A stretch of DNA of 41,734 bases, taken from positions 1-41,734 of the forward strand of contig CAZCFZ010000030.1 in assembly GCA_964498065.1 (NCBI GenBank), given 5' to 3'. The notes beneath the pieces were generated by a model. It was not told where the DNA came from. It saw only the letters and a program-made list of their open reading frames with translations, and did not search any database. The position numbers and the translations under genes are program-made. Position 1 is the stretch's first letter; each line of letters opens with the position of its first letter. The DNA is from FEN-1297 sp964498065 (GTDB lineage: Bacteria > Bacteroidota > Ignavibacteria > Ignavibacteriales > Ignavibacteriaceae). This document shows, in pieces, positions 17,284-26,296 of the stretch.

Positions 17284-17820
17284 TTATCCTCCGTTTAATA
17301 AATTATTTACTACGTTCATTCCCCTTTTAATAGGCGGGACGACCTGCTTATCCAGTACATCCTGCGAAATTGTATTTTGTGTTTGCCTGAAGATTTTTCC
17401 TACCAGACCCAACGATTGCTTGATCTGAATTTCTGCAGTCAGCACTTCGGCTTTTGAATATTTTGGTTCCCTATTTGGCTGTCTGAATATCAAAAAAGCT
17501 GCAATTGCTATAACCATTACTAAAGCAACAGATGAGAAGACAGGTTTTCTAAAAGCGATTAAATATTTGCCGGATTTATTTTGTTTTACACCGGGAATTA
17601 CTTTTTCTATTTTTCTAACTAAATCATCAGGGCATTTCTCGCCGGCAAAACTTTTCACTTCTTCAGCCGTTGTTCGATATTCGTCTAATATCTTTTTAAC
17701 TTCCGGATATTTACGGGCATCCCGGTAAATACTTAATTTATCAACTATTCCGGCATCACCATATGCAACCGAAATAATTTTATCCAGATATTTTTCGTTA
17801 ATAATTTTCTGTTGTTTCAT
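17284..17820 (-). CDS. Probable single-pass anti-sigma factor of the ECF operon
   Basis: 178 residues. A cytoplasmic N-terminal part (about 1-90) is followed by one membrane helix at about 93-112 (FSSVALVMVIAIAAFLIF) and a short exported tail. No zinc-binding HxxxCxxC anti-sigma motif is visible. The assignment as anti-sigma is from layout: its start overlaps the end of the sigma gene by 23 bp, and its topology is that of membrane anti-sigma proteins. The exported C-terminal segment (about 60 residues) could receive a signal from the two DUF4252 proteins encoded next; this is inference. Confidence 0.65.
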   Translation of the reverse strand: MKQQKIINEKYLDKIISVAYGDAGIVDKLSIYRDARKYPEVKKILDEYRTTAEEVKSFAGEKCPDDLVRKIEKVIPGVKQNKSGKYLIAFRKPVFSSVALVMVIAIAAFLIFRQPNREPKYSKAEVLTAEIQIKQSLGLVGKIFRQTQNTISQDVLDKQVVPPIKRGMNVVNNLLNGG

Positions 17821-18337
17821 GTTTAAATTCTCTCAAATCTTCCTGAAGTTTTTTCCTGGCCCTTAAAAGATATACTCGGACACTGTTAAGCGGCAAATTT
17901 AATATTTCGCTTATCTCCTTATATTTTAAACCCTGTAATTCGTACATCACGAAAATACTTTTAAAGTTTTCGGGTAATCTTTCAATTGCTTCATGTATTT
18001 TCTCTTTTAATATTTCTCGTCTCGTTTCCATTTCCGGGTCGCTGTATCTATCATTATTCTGTATTTTTTCTTCCGATTCCTCATCAATAATATATTCTCT
18101 CACGGTTGACAACTTTCGCCTCCTTAAATAATCAAGACATAAATTGTGAGTTGTTTTCATTATCCAGGATTTAGCAGCTTTTGCATCAAATTTGTCAATA
18201 TTGTTCCATATCCTTATAAATACCTCTTGAGTAACGTCGTCCGCGTCTAACTTATTCTTCAGCATATAAAGCGAATAGCTGTAAATTCTGTTTTTATGCT
18301 GCTGAATCAATAGCTTGTATCTTAGTGACTTCAACAT
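17798..18337 (-). CDS. ECF-type RNA polymerase sigma factor
   Basis: 179 residues. Region 2 (about 10-75) carries DADDVTQEVFIRIWNNIDKFD and SWIMKTTHNLCLDYLRRR, the core-binding and -10-recognition part. Region 4 (about 120-170) carries LPENFKSIFVMYELQGLKYKEISEILNLPLNSVRVYLLRARKKL, a helix-turn-helix for the -35 element. No extra domain is attached. It is the first gene of the operon with an anti-sigma-like gene and two DUF4252 genes, and such operons are usually autoregulated. Confidence 0.93.
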   Translation of the reverse strand: MLKSLRYKLLIQQHKNRIYSYSLYMLKNKLDADDVTQEVFIRIWNNIDKFDAKAAKSWIMKTTHNLCLDYLRRRKLSTVREYIIDEESEEKIQNNDRYSDPEMETRREILKEKIHEAIERLPENFKSIFVMYELQGLKYKEISEILNLPLNSVRVYLLRARKKLQEDLREFKHETTENY

Positions 18338-18724
18338 CTTTTTAATTATAGACGAAATGAATATTTAAATAGTTACAATTGATTAAAAATATTTTTTAAT
18401 AAATCTTATTTCCACATTTATTGAATTCACTTTAGATTAATAATTAATAAAAAATCTAAAGTTTTATAGCTTCCTTATTAAAAACCGGAAGAGAAGTTAA
18501 ATTTAAGAATATTTGATTTTTGCGAATAAATCAAAAGAAATCTTTTAACCGGTAAAATATAGTTAATGGGCGGTTAGCGCCGTTCTTAACAATATAGAGA
18601 AATAATGATATGACTTTTTGAGTAATTCTGAAATGAAATGGAATTAGAAGATGACTAATTTGATTATCAAGTAGTTTAATAATAAGTTCAAATTTAATTT
18701 TTAGCTTACATTTCGTTGTAATTT
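18338..18724. other. Divergent promoter region between the ECF operon and the beta-CASP gene
   Basis: 387 bp without a gene. AACCGG appears twice (about 18483 and 18548) and a GGCGGTTAGCGCC dyad lies near 18570. I cannot tie either to a known site. The autoregulated ECF promoter should be near the right end of the sigma gene. Confidence 0.5.
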
Positions 18725-20089
18725 ATGATTAAATTTATTCCTTTGGGCGGTGCCGGAGAAATCGGTGCTAGCTGTTTTTATCTTAACATTGGAGGCGCCG
18801 GTATTATTCTGGATTGCGGAATGCATCCTCAAAAAACCGGATTGGAGGCCTTACCCGAATTCGATCTAATAAACGATTTAACTGTCGACTATGTCCTAAT
18901 TTCTCATGCCCATCAAGATCATCTGAGCGCATTGCCTTATCTGGTAAAGCGGCATCCGTATATAAGAATAATTACAACACCTCAAACAAGGGCGCTGGCG
19001 GAATTAACTCTTCACGATTCGGTGGAAATTTTAAAAAAGCAATTATCCGAAGAAGATAACCTCGCTGTTTATTCACATGACGAAATAGGTCTATTGATTC
19101 AGAGCATTGAATACAAAGCTTATAACGAAAATTTTGTTGTTGGAAATGTTTTTAATCAAAGTAAGGATTCCATAAAAGTAAAATTTTTGGATGCCGGGCA
19201 TATTCTCGGCTCGGCAGGTATTCTGCTGGAATATAATGAAGAAAAGATATTTTACACCGGGGATATTAATCTTAAAAATCAAACACTTTTAAAAGGTGCT
19301 GTTTTGCCCGATAGTAAGATTGATGTTTTGATTCTTGAATCAACTTACGGCGCAACAGATTCATCAACTTTATTGGATTGGAGTGAAGAGGAACAAAGAT
19401 TTGCCAAATCTATAAATAAAGTAATGAACGGCGGCGGATCAATTCTTATCCCGGTTTTTTCTCTTGGTAAAATGCAGGAGATGATTTCTCTTATCTGGAA
19501 AATGATGCAGCGGAATAAAATTACAAATGTGGATATTTATTCCGGGGGTCTTGCTGATAAAATTAGCAGAGTTTATGATTATAACCGCTATGTTGTTAAT
19601 ATGATTGATCCCGAATTTGAAATAAAGGCAATACCGAGTAAAAATTTATATGATGTTGAGAGAGTAGAAAGCTTTTTTAATAATCCGTGTATTGTCCTTG
19701 CTTCCAGCGGGATGATGATAGAAGGTACTGCTTCATTTAATCTTGCTAAGCACTGGATTAGACATTCCGGGTCTGCAATATTTACAGTAGGCTATATGGA
19801 AGAAAGTACCCCCGGATACAGAATAGCAAATACAATTAAGGGGGAAAAAATAAAAATGAATAATTTAGAGGAAGATGAAGAAGTAAAATGTAATATTGAA
19901 AATTTTAGATTTTCCGCACATTCTCGTAGGGAAGATCTTCTTAAAATTGTGAAGAAATTAAAGCCTAAAAAAGTAATTTTGGTTCACGGGGAACCGGAAG
20001 CAATTGACTGGATGGGTGCTTCAATATTAAATATTGATAAAAGTATTGGAGTTCATGAAGCACAATCCGGTAAGCAAATTATCCTATAA
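18725..20089 (+). CDS. Metallo-beta-lactamase / beta-CASP family nuclease
   Basis: 454 residues, predicted RNA-processing nuclease of the CPSF73-like family. The metal-binding signature HAHQDH is near residue 61, further ligands are in DAGHILGSAG and FYTGDIN, and the beta-CASP insert spans about 190-370. The C-terminal motifs are ASSGMMIEGTA, FSAHSRREDLL and VILVHGEPEA. Cytoplasmic; the RNA substrate is not predictable from sequence alone. The ATG at 18725 has no clear Shine-Dalgarno. A methyltransferase gene follows after 29 bp on the same strand, so the two may form an operon. Confidence 0.9.
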   Translation: MIKFIPLGGAGEIGASCFYLNIGGAGIILDCGMHPQKTGLEALPEFDLINDLTVDYVLISHAHQDHLSALPYLVKRHPYIRIITTPQTRALAELTLHDSVEILKKQLSEEDNLAVYSHDEIGLLIQSIEYKAYNENFVVGNVFNQSKDSIKVKFLDAGHILGSAGILLEYNEEKIFYTGDINLKNQTLLKGAVLPDSKIDVLILESTYGATDSSTLLDWSEEEQRFAKSINKVMNGGGSILIPVFSLGKMQEMISLIWKMMQRNKITNVDIYSGGLADKISRVYDYNRYVVNMIDPEFEIKAIPSKNLYDVERVESFFNNPCIVLASSGMMIEGTASFNLAKHWIRHSGSAIFTVGYMEESTPGYRIANTIKGEKIKMNNLEEDEEVKCNIENFRFSAHSRREDLLKIVKKLKPKKVILVHGEPEAIDWMGASILNIDKSIGVHEAQSGKQIIL

Positions 20090-20118
20090 TACTAATAACC
20101 TATTAATGAAATTAATAA

Positions 20119-20898
20119 ATGACTGAAAATAAAGAACAAATTGTTAAGAAATGGGATCCGAATTTATATGATCAAAAACATTCTTATGTTTTTAAATACG
20201 GAGAGGATCTGTTAAACTTTTTGAAGCCTAAACGGGGAGAAAAAATTCTTGATTTAGGCTGCGGCACTGGATATTTGACAAATTTAATTGCAGAGTCCGG
20301 CGCCGATGTTACCGGTATCGACAGTTCTGAAGAAATGATTAATCTTGCCAAGCAAAATTACCCCACTTTGAAATTTGAATTGATGAATGCTGCTGATTTT
20401 AATTTCAATGAAAAGTTTGATGCGGTATTTTCAAATGCCGTTTTACATTGGGTACTTAAAAAAGAAGAAGCTGTCTCGTGCGTTTATAAAAATTTTAAAA
20501 AAGGAGGCAGGTTCATACTGGAAATGGGCGGGAAAGAAAATGTTAAAAAAGTAATTAGTATTTTAAGGAAGGTATTAGCTGAAAATGGTTTTAAAAGTAA
20601 TTCCGAATTGGCCATGTGGTATTTCCCTTCAATAGGTGAATATTCCTCTTTATTGGAAAATAATGGTTTTCGGGTTACTTATGCAGCGCACTTTGACCGC
20701 AACACTTTTTTAAATGAAAACGATACAATTGAAGACTGGCTTGAGATGTTTGCTAAAAGTTTTTTTGAAGGCATAAATACGGATGCAAAGAAAAAACTGC
20801 TCGAAATTATTTCGCGTGAACTTTATTCAACAAATGTTAAAGATGGAAAGTGGTTCATTGATTATAAGAGATTAAGAATTGAAGCTGTTAAAGAATAA
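20119..20898 (+). CDS. Class I SAM-dependent methyltransferase (trans-aconitate methyltransferase-like)
   Basis: 259 residues. Motif I is ILDLGCGTGYLTNLIAESGA (about 44-63), followed by the acidic VTGIDSSEEMI loop, FDAVFSNAVLHWV (motif IV) and FKKGGRFILEMGG. The overall pattern fits the small-molecule methyltransferases annotated as trans-aconitate 2-methyltransferase-like, but the substrate is not determined. The start lacks an obvious ribosome site, and the gene lies 29 bp behind the beta-CASP gene. Confidence 0.87.
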   Translation: MTENKEQIVKKWDPNLYDQKHSYVFKYGEDLLNFLKPKRGEKILDLGCGTGYLTNLIAESGADVTGIDSSEEMINLAKQNYPTLKFELMNAADFNFNEKFDAVFSNAVLHWVLKKEEAVSCVYKNFKKGGRFILEMGGKENVKKVISILRKVLAENGFKSNSELAMWYFPSIGEYSSLLENNGFRVTYAAHFDRNTFLNENDTIEDWLEMFAKSFFEGINTDAKKKLLEIISRELYSTNVKDGKWFIDYKRLRIEAVKE

Positions 20899-20978
20899 TT
20901 AATTTTACTTATTGATTTTTTCTAACAGAACTTAAGCAAAAATTGTTTTATTGGAAATTAACGGATTTTATGGTGGTG

Positions 20979-21052
20979 ATTCTTAATTTTAATCATGCTC
21001 TTAATCTTTATTAAAAATAACTTAGGATTAAGATTACGATTAAGATTCCTGC
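20979..21052. repeat. Inverted arms of hexamer-periodic repeats (CTTAAT/GATTAA type)
   Basis: The right arm (21024-21048) is a run of GATTAA, GATTAC, GATTAA, GATTCC. The left arm (about 20980-21008) is a degraded inverse with CTTAAT/TTTAAT units. It lies between the convergent methyltransferase and MarR-GNAT genes. A related hexamer-periodic palindrome occurs at 39726-39811. Confidence 0.5.
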
Positions 21053-21096
21053 AGAACATAAGATATTCAATAAAATTTATTCTATAAATAATTTTC

Positions 21097-22056
21097 TTAT
21101 AAATCCAATCTCATTTGAAATGTCTGCCGTTCATATTTGGAATCGGAATTATAACTCGAATATTTGAAACCGAGAGATTCATATAATTTTATTGCCGCTT
21201 GAAGTTTATGGCTTGTTTCAAGAATAATTGTTTTAGCACCTTTTGAATAAGCAAAACCGATTACAGCAAGAGCCAGTTTCCTGCCGATTCGCTTTCCTCG
21301 AGCTTTTTCAGTAACTGCCATTTTTGCAAGTTCGCAGGTTTTCTTATCTTTCATTATTGCTGCGCATGTACCTACAATTTCATCATTGTCTCTGGCAAAG
21401 AATATTTCCCCCCCTTTATTAATTATAAATTCATCGGGACCGGACAGTAACTTCTCGTCCTCAGGCTCAACAAAAAAATAATTTTCAAGCCATTCATAAT
21501 TCAGCTTTTTAAATAATTCTTTATACTTCGGAGAATACCTTAATATATCAACAGAATCCAGCAACCTCTTCTTAGACCTTTCAAGAGTTCTCTCGTGAAG
21601 GTTTTTTTCGTCCAAAGCTTTTTCAATAGATTCTATAACATGAAGAATATCATAACCGGTAGAACCGGTTATCTCTTTTACCGAGTCTTCAATATCAGAA
21701 AGCAGCGGCTTCATTGAATTAAAAATAGATTTCCCTTTCTCCGTAAGTTTAACCATGGTTTTACGTTTATCACCCGGATCTTTGTAAGTTTCTATTAATT
21801 TCTTTTTACCCATTTGATTAGTTAACTGAATTATTGCCGGATGAGAAAATCCAAGAGAGTCTGCCAGCTCAAGAATTGATGCGGAACCATTTTCGTTAAG
21901 ATAATATGTTAAAGCAAACCACTTGGGTTCAAAATCTATTTCCTGGTTTTTATAGATTTTTGAAATATCACCCATAAAACGGTCGCTTAATCTTTTAAAA
22001 CGGCTGCCGAGAGCAATCTCTCCAAGTTGTTTAATTATATCATTTTGTATATTCAT
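21097..22056 (-). CDS. MarR-type regulator fused to a GNAT acetyltransferase
   Basis: 319 residues. The N-terminal half (about 1-150) is a MarR winged helix with SILELADSLGFSHPAIIQL and YKDPGDKRKTMVKLTEKG (the wing). The C-terminal part (about 165-318) is GNAT, with the acetyl-CoA loop RGKRIG in AVTEKARGKRIGRKLALAV and the closing IKLYESLGFKYSS. This fusion is a known architecture; target metabolite and regulon are unknown. Two tandem palindromes sit 14-37 bp upstream of its start, probably its own operator. It is flanked by glycogen phosphorylase on the same strand, which ends 85 bp upstream. Confidence 0.92.
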   Translation of the reverse strand: MNIQNDIIKQLGEIALGSRFKRLSDRFMGDISKIYKNQEIDFEPKWFALTYYLNENGSASILELADSLGFSHPAIIQLTNQMGKKKLIETYKDPGDKRKTMVKLTEKGKSIFNSMKPLLSDIEDSVKEITGSTGYDILHVIESIEKALDEKNLHERTLERSKKRLLDSVDILRYSPKYKELFKKLNYEWLENYFFVEPEDEKLLSGPDEFIINKGGEIFFARDNDEIVGTCAAIMKDKKTCELAKMAVTEKARGKRIGRKLALAVIGFAYSKGAKTIILETSHKLQAAIKLYESLGFKYSSYNSDSKYERQTFQMRLDL

Positions 22057-22069
22057 TAAATTTATTTTA

Positions 22070-22093
22070 TTAATTACGTAATTAATTACGTAA
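22070..22093. promoter_or_regulatory. Tandem palindromic operator candidate for the MarR-GNAT gene
   Basis: TTAATTACGTAATTAA (22070-22085) is a perfect 16-bp palindrome. A second TTACGTAA core (22086-22093) follows with dyad centres 12 bp apart. On the gene's strand a TATAAT-like hexamer lies just upstream, so a bound dimer pair would block transcription start. This matches the usual autoregulation of MarR proteins; binding is inferred. Confidence 0.6.
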
Positions 22094-22141
22094 ATATTAT
22101 TATAAAATATTTAAAAAACAATAATTTATTTTATTATGCGA

Positions 22142-24634
22142 TTATTTGGAAGCATGTTTAATCTGAATTTTAACTTTTTGTACATTCCAAATTTTCTCTG
22201 CGTATTCTTTTATTGATCTATCGCTTGAGAATTTTCCTATTCTTGCAACATTTAAAATAGATTTTTTTGTCCACTCTTCAATATTTGAGTAAAGCTCACT
22301 TACTCTTTCCTGCGTATGAATATAAGATTCGTAATCGGCAAAAATGAAGTAATAATCCATATTCATTAAACCATCTATCATCGAGTCGAAAATACCCGGT
22401 TCGCTTTTATTAAAATAATTTGAAGATATCATATCAATTGCTTTTTTAAGCTCGGAATTTTTATCATAATATTCTCTCGGATTATACCCGTTTTGCCTGA
22501 GTTTAACGACATCATTTGCCGACAGCCCGAAAATAAAAATATTTTCATCGCCGACTTCTTCTCTTATTTCAATGTTTGCTCCATCCATTGTACCGATGGT
22601 AAGCGCACCGTTCAAGGCAAATTTCATGTTGCCTGTTCCTGAAGCTTCCAAGCCAGCGGTAGAAATTTGTTCCGATAAATCCGATGCAGGAATAATCCTT
22701 TCCGCCAATGTTACCGAATAGTTTTTTAAAAATACAACTTTAAGTTTGCCGTTAATATCATTGTCGTTATTAACAATATCCGCTACAGAGTTAATCAGTT
22801 TGATTACATTTTTCGCTGCAAAATATGCCGGTGCAGCTTTACCGGCGAAAATTACTGTTCTCGGTACGATATCCAAGTTAGGATTTTCTTTAAGCCTGTT
22901 GTAAAGGGTAATAATATGCAAGACATTTAAAAGCTGCCGTTTGTATTCATGGAATCTTTTTATTTGAACATCAAACATTGATTCAGGATTGATTTTAATT
23001 TTCTGCTCTTTTTCAATTAAAGCAATCAGAAGTTTTTTATTCAGCCATTTTGAACTTCTCCAGTTTTCCCTGAATTGTTCATCATCAACAAGCTTTTCTA
23101 TTTTCTTTAATTTATATAAATCCTTTGACCATCCGTTGCCGATTTTATCTGCGATTAGTCCCGACAAAAGCGGATTTGCGGACTTCAGCCAGCGGCGCGG
23201 TGTTATTCCGTTTGTGATGTTTACAAATTTTTCGGGAAAGATTTTGTAGAAATGAGGAAATATTTTTTTCTTTAAAATATCGGAATGTAATTCGGCAACT
23301 CCGTTGATTGAATGTGAACCTATAATTGCAAGGTTTGCCATCTTAATATTTTTACTCGGTCCTTCGCGGATAATTGACAATTCTTTTATAATAGAATCGT
23401 CGAACGAAAATTTACCGCGTACATCATCCAAGAATCTTCTATTTATTTCATATACTATTTGCAAATGCCTGGGTATCAATTTCTCCCAGATAGAAACCGG
23501 CCATTCTTCCAATGCTTCGGGGACAACAGTATGATTTGTATAGGCAAAAGTATTTAGTGTAATATTCCATGCATCATCCCAGCCCAGGTTGTATTCATCA
23601 ATTAGAATCCTCATCAGTTCAGGGATTGACACTACCGGGTGAGTATCATTTAATTGAATTGCGGTTTTTTCTGCAAATTGATCGAATGTTTCGTGATTTA
23701 TTTTATATTTCCTAATTATGTCATGTAATGTTGCCGATGCGAAAAAATATTGCTGTTTTAGTCTTAAAACCTTTCCTTGGTTAAAAGTATCATTAGGGTA
23801 TAAAACTTTTGAGATGTTTTCAGATTCATTTTTTGACTCAACAGCTTCAACGTAATTGCCGCTGTTAAATTTTTGAAAATCGAATTCGCTTGTGGATTTT
23901 GCCTGCCATAGTCTAAGGTTATTAACCGTGTTTGTCCTGTAACCCGGTACCGGAACATCGTATGCAACCGCAAGAACATCGTCGGTATCGACCCAGTCAA
24001 ATCTTAATCTCCCCGAAGGATCATTATATGTATTTACTCTTCCGTAAAATTTAACCCTGTAAACCAGGTCTCTTCTTAAAATTTCCCATGGATTACCGTA
24101 ACTTAACCAGTTGTCGGGTCGTTCAACCTGGTAGCCGTTAACTATATCTTGTTTAAAAATTCCGTATTCGTATCTTATTCCGTACCCGAATGCAGGCAGT
24201 TCCAGCGTTGCCATTGAGTCTAAAAAACATGCTGCCAATCTTCCAAGGCCTCCGTTGCCAAGGGCCATATCGTTTTCCAGATCTCTTATGTCTTCAAGGC
24301 TGTAGCCGTCTTCTTTTAAAATTTTATAACACTCATCGTAAAAATTTAAATTAATAAGTGCGTTACCTAAAAGCCTGCCGATTAAAAACTCGAGTGAAAG
24401 GTAATAAACTCTTTTTACATCGCGTTCTTTATATTGCTGCTGTGTTCTTAGCCAGCGCCGCACGAGTCTGTCTCGAACGGATAATGAAAGCGCAAAATAA
24501 GCATCATCGGGCGCAGCAGTAATTTTGTCTCTAACTAGGATAAATTCGAGGTGTTCTGCAAATTGATTGGATATGGAATAATCTTCTAGTTTTTCTCCGT
24601 CAGTAAAGAAAACCGATTTGTTCTTTAATCCCAT
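22142..24634 (-). CDS. glgP: Glycogen phosphorylase
   Basis: An 830-residue GT35 enzyme that releases glucose 1-phosphate from glycogen or maltodextrin using phosphate. The pyridoxal-phosphate motif EASGTGNMKFALNGA is intact with K671. Other family blocks are present: RVYYLSLEFLIGR, ALGNGGLGRLAACFLDS, YGIRYEYGIFKQ, QLNDTHPVVSIPELMR, FTNITNG-like sequence (FVNITNGITPRRW) and VQIKRFHEYKRQLLN. The length matches the family. A G-rich ribosome site (CGGGGGAA) precedes the ATG at 24634. Together with GH15 and the two G6P dehydrogenases this supports turnover of stored alpha-glucan into the pentose phosphate pathway. Confidence 0.97.
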   Translation of the reverse strand: MGLKNKSVFFTDGEKLEDYSISNQFAEHLEFILVRDKITAAPDDAYFALSLSVRDRLVRRWLRTQQQYKERDVKRVYYLSLEFLIGRLLGNALINLNFYDECYKILKEDGYSLEDIRDLENDMALGNGGLGRLAACFLDSMATLELPAFGYGIRYEYGIFKQDIVNGYQVERPDNWLSYGNPWEILRRDLVYRVKFYGRVNTYNDPSGRLRFDWVDTDDVLAVAYDVPVPGYRTNTVNNLRLWQAKSTSEFDFQKFNSGNYVEAVESKNESENISKVLYPNDTFNQGKVLRLKQQYFFASATLHDIIRKYKINHETFDQFAEKTAIQLNDTHPVVSIPELMRILIDEYNLGWDDAWNITLNTFAYTNHTVVPEALEEWPVSIWEKLIPRHLQIVYEINRRFLDDVRGKFSFDDSIIKELSIIREGPSKNIKMANLAIIGSHSINGVAELHSDILKKKIFPHFYKIFPEKFVNITNGITPRRWLKSANPLLSGLIADKIGNGWSKDLYKLKKIEKLVDDEQFRENWRSSKWLNKKLLIALIEKEQKIKINPESMFDVQIKRFHEYKRQLLNVLHIITLYNRLKENPNLDIVPRTVIFAGKAAPAYFAAKNVIKLINSVADIVNNDNDINGKLKVVFLKNYSVTLAERIIPASDLSEQISTAGLEASGTGNMKFALNGALTIGTMDGANIEIREEVGDENIFIFGLSANDVVKLRQNGYNPREYYDKNSELKKAIDMISSNYFNKSEPGIFDSMIDGLMNMDYYFIFADYESYIHTQERVSELYSNIEEWTKKSILNVARIGKFSSDRSIKEYAEKIWNVQKVKIQIKHASK

Positions 24635-24753
24635 AAAATTCCCCCGGTAAAATTAATATAATTTATAAAAATAAGATGAAATAGATAAATCAGATTAACT
24701 AAATTTTTTAATCACTTAATAAGCAGGCTGTTTATTATTATTTTATTAAAAGA

Positions 24754-25257
24754 TTAAAAATCATGATCTAATTCTGAAAGAAGATCAAGTATATCAAGAT
24801 GTTTGGTTGTCATTTGTAAATGACCTTCTTCGTCTATCGGCCAATCCTGAATTGGCCTGTCTGTGTACAACTCTACTCCATTGCCGTCGGGGTCGGTTAG
24901 ATAAATTGATTCGGATACTCCATGATCGGATGCCCCTTCAATGGGATAATTAATTTCGTACAATCTTTTTAAAACTTTAGCTAATTCAATTCTATTCGGG
25001 TAAAGTATAGCAAAGTGATAAAGACCGGTATGTCCCGGCGGCGGCGGTGTAGCGCCTTTTCCCTGCCAGGTATTTAGTCCGATATGATGGTGGTAACCGC
25101 CGGCAGAAAGAAATACTGCCGATCTTCCGTAAGTTGAAGTGATTTCAAATCCCAGCAAATCTCTGTAAAATTTTAATGATTTTTCTAGATCAGATACTGT
25201 AAGATGAATGTGGCCGATTTTAACTTCAGGATGTATAGTGTGTTTAATAGGATCCAT
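24754..25257 (-). CDS. VOC-family dioxygenase-like protein (CatE-like, one half)
   Basis: 167 residues of the vicinal-oxygen-chelate fold, made of two beta-alpha-beta-beta-beta modules. Candidate metal ligands are His in IGHIHLTVSDLEKS, His in GLYHFAILYPN and Glu in DPDGNGVELYTDRP. The text resembles the N-terminal half of CatE-type catechol-2,3-dioxygenase-like proteins, which are usually about 280 residues. Its substrate is unknown. It is 119 bp upstream of glgP on the same strand, and a common transcript is possible. Confidence 0.88.
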   Translation of the reverse strand: MDPIKHTIHPEVKIGHIHLTVSDLEKSLKFYRDLLGFEITSTYGRSAVFLSAGGYHHHIGLNTWQGKGATPPPPGHTGLYHFAILYPNRIELAKVLKRLYEINYPIEGASDHGVSESIYLTDPDGNGVELYTDRPIQDWPIDEEGHLQMTTKHLDILDLLSELDHDF

Positions 25258-25361
25258 ATTTTAAGATAATATTAATTTCGGAATTAAAGTTACAATAAAA
25301 ATTTTTAGATAAAAATATCTTCTAAAATTTTTTAGATTTCCGGTAAAAATTGTCTTCATGA

Positions 25362-26072
25362 TTATTTTTTTAATTTGTTGGAAATTTCTTCCATTAATTC
25401 AATTTGAATTTCTTGTATCTCAAGCATTTTTTGTCCCTGCTGCATCATCAAATGATCCATTTTATCATTTATTTGTCTTATTTCTATTTCTGCTTTAAGA
25501 TTAACCTGATAATCATGCGTAGCTCTTTTACGATCTTTATCTTCCTGACGGTTTTGGCTCATCATTATTATAGGTGCCTGGATAGCAGCGATACAGGAAA
25601 GAATTAGGTTTAGTAAAATAAACGGATAAGGATCAAATGGGTGAATTGTTAAAACAACAACATTAATTGCCATCCAGATAAATAAAAATAATCCGAAAAT
25701 AGTGATGAATTTCCAACTTCCTCCGAATTGTGCAATCTTGTCGGATAGTCTTTCTCCAAAGGTTAATTTTTCATCAAAATCCTGCGAAACATTTTTACTT
25801 AGTAAATCTTTATTGATTATACTATCCAGGACTTCTTTATCAAATGAAGATAACTCGCCTTTCTCCTCCTCAAGCACTTTTTGTACATATTGTCCTCTTA
25901 ATTTATTAAGATCCTCAATGCATATAAATCCATTTAAATCTAACTGATAACCGTTGTTTTTAATCAATTCAATAAGCGAATTTCGAATTGACACAACAGG
26001 CATCAATTCAGATAATTTTTTTGTTTTATTACAAATTTGGCATAAGCCTGTTTTTATATTATCATGTTTCAT
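25362..26072 (-). CDS. DUF1003 membrane protein
   Basis: 236 residues. The N-terminus has a CQIC pair (CQICNKTKKL) that may bind a metal together with other residues. The DUF1003 core (about 110-200) carries two membrane helices, FITIFGLFLFIWMAINVVVL and PFILLNLILSCIAAIQAPII, then the family signature MMSQNRQEDKDRKRATHDYQVN and a coiled C-terminal tail (EIEIRQINDKMDHLM). Function unknown in this family. The gene starts about 180 bp from the terminator of the next operon. Confidence 0.9.
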   Translation of the reverse strand: MKHDNIKTGLCQICNKTKKLSELMPVVSIRNSLIELIKNNGYQLDLNGFICIEDLNKLRGQYVQKVLEEEKGELSSFDKEVLDSIINKDLLSKNVSQDFDEKLTFGERLSDKIAQFGGSWKFITIFGLFLFIWMAINVVVLTIHPFDPYPFILLNLILSCIAAIQAPIIMMSQNRQEDKDRKRATHDYQVNLKAEIEIRQINDKMDHLMMQQGQKMLEIQEIQIELMEEISNKLKK

Positions 26073-26252
26073 ATAAACCTCTAATTGATGATGATATCAA
26101 TAATAATGATTTTACAATATGTTAAAAAAATTGAGTTATAATCTTTAAATGGAACAGGTATAATTTAAGTAGAAATTTAATTTAAAGGTGAGTTTTGAAA
26201 AAAAATGTTAATAAAATTTTAATGGGGATGTATTTTATCGGAATTTAAAATT

Positions 26253-26281
26253 AAAGCAGCGGTGTACAAAACCGCTGCTTT
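26253..26281 (-). terminator. Intrinsic terminator of the 26297-26701 gene
   Basis: AAAGCAGCGGT and ACCGCTGCTTT form an 11-bp perfect stem with a 7-nt loop. On the reverse strand it is followed by an AT-rich tract (AATTTTAAATT). It begins 15 bp after the stop of the small exported protein. Confidence 0.8.
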
Positions 26282-26296
26282 AGCGTGATGGAAAAT

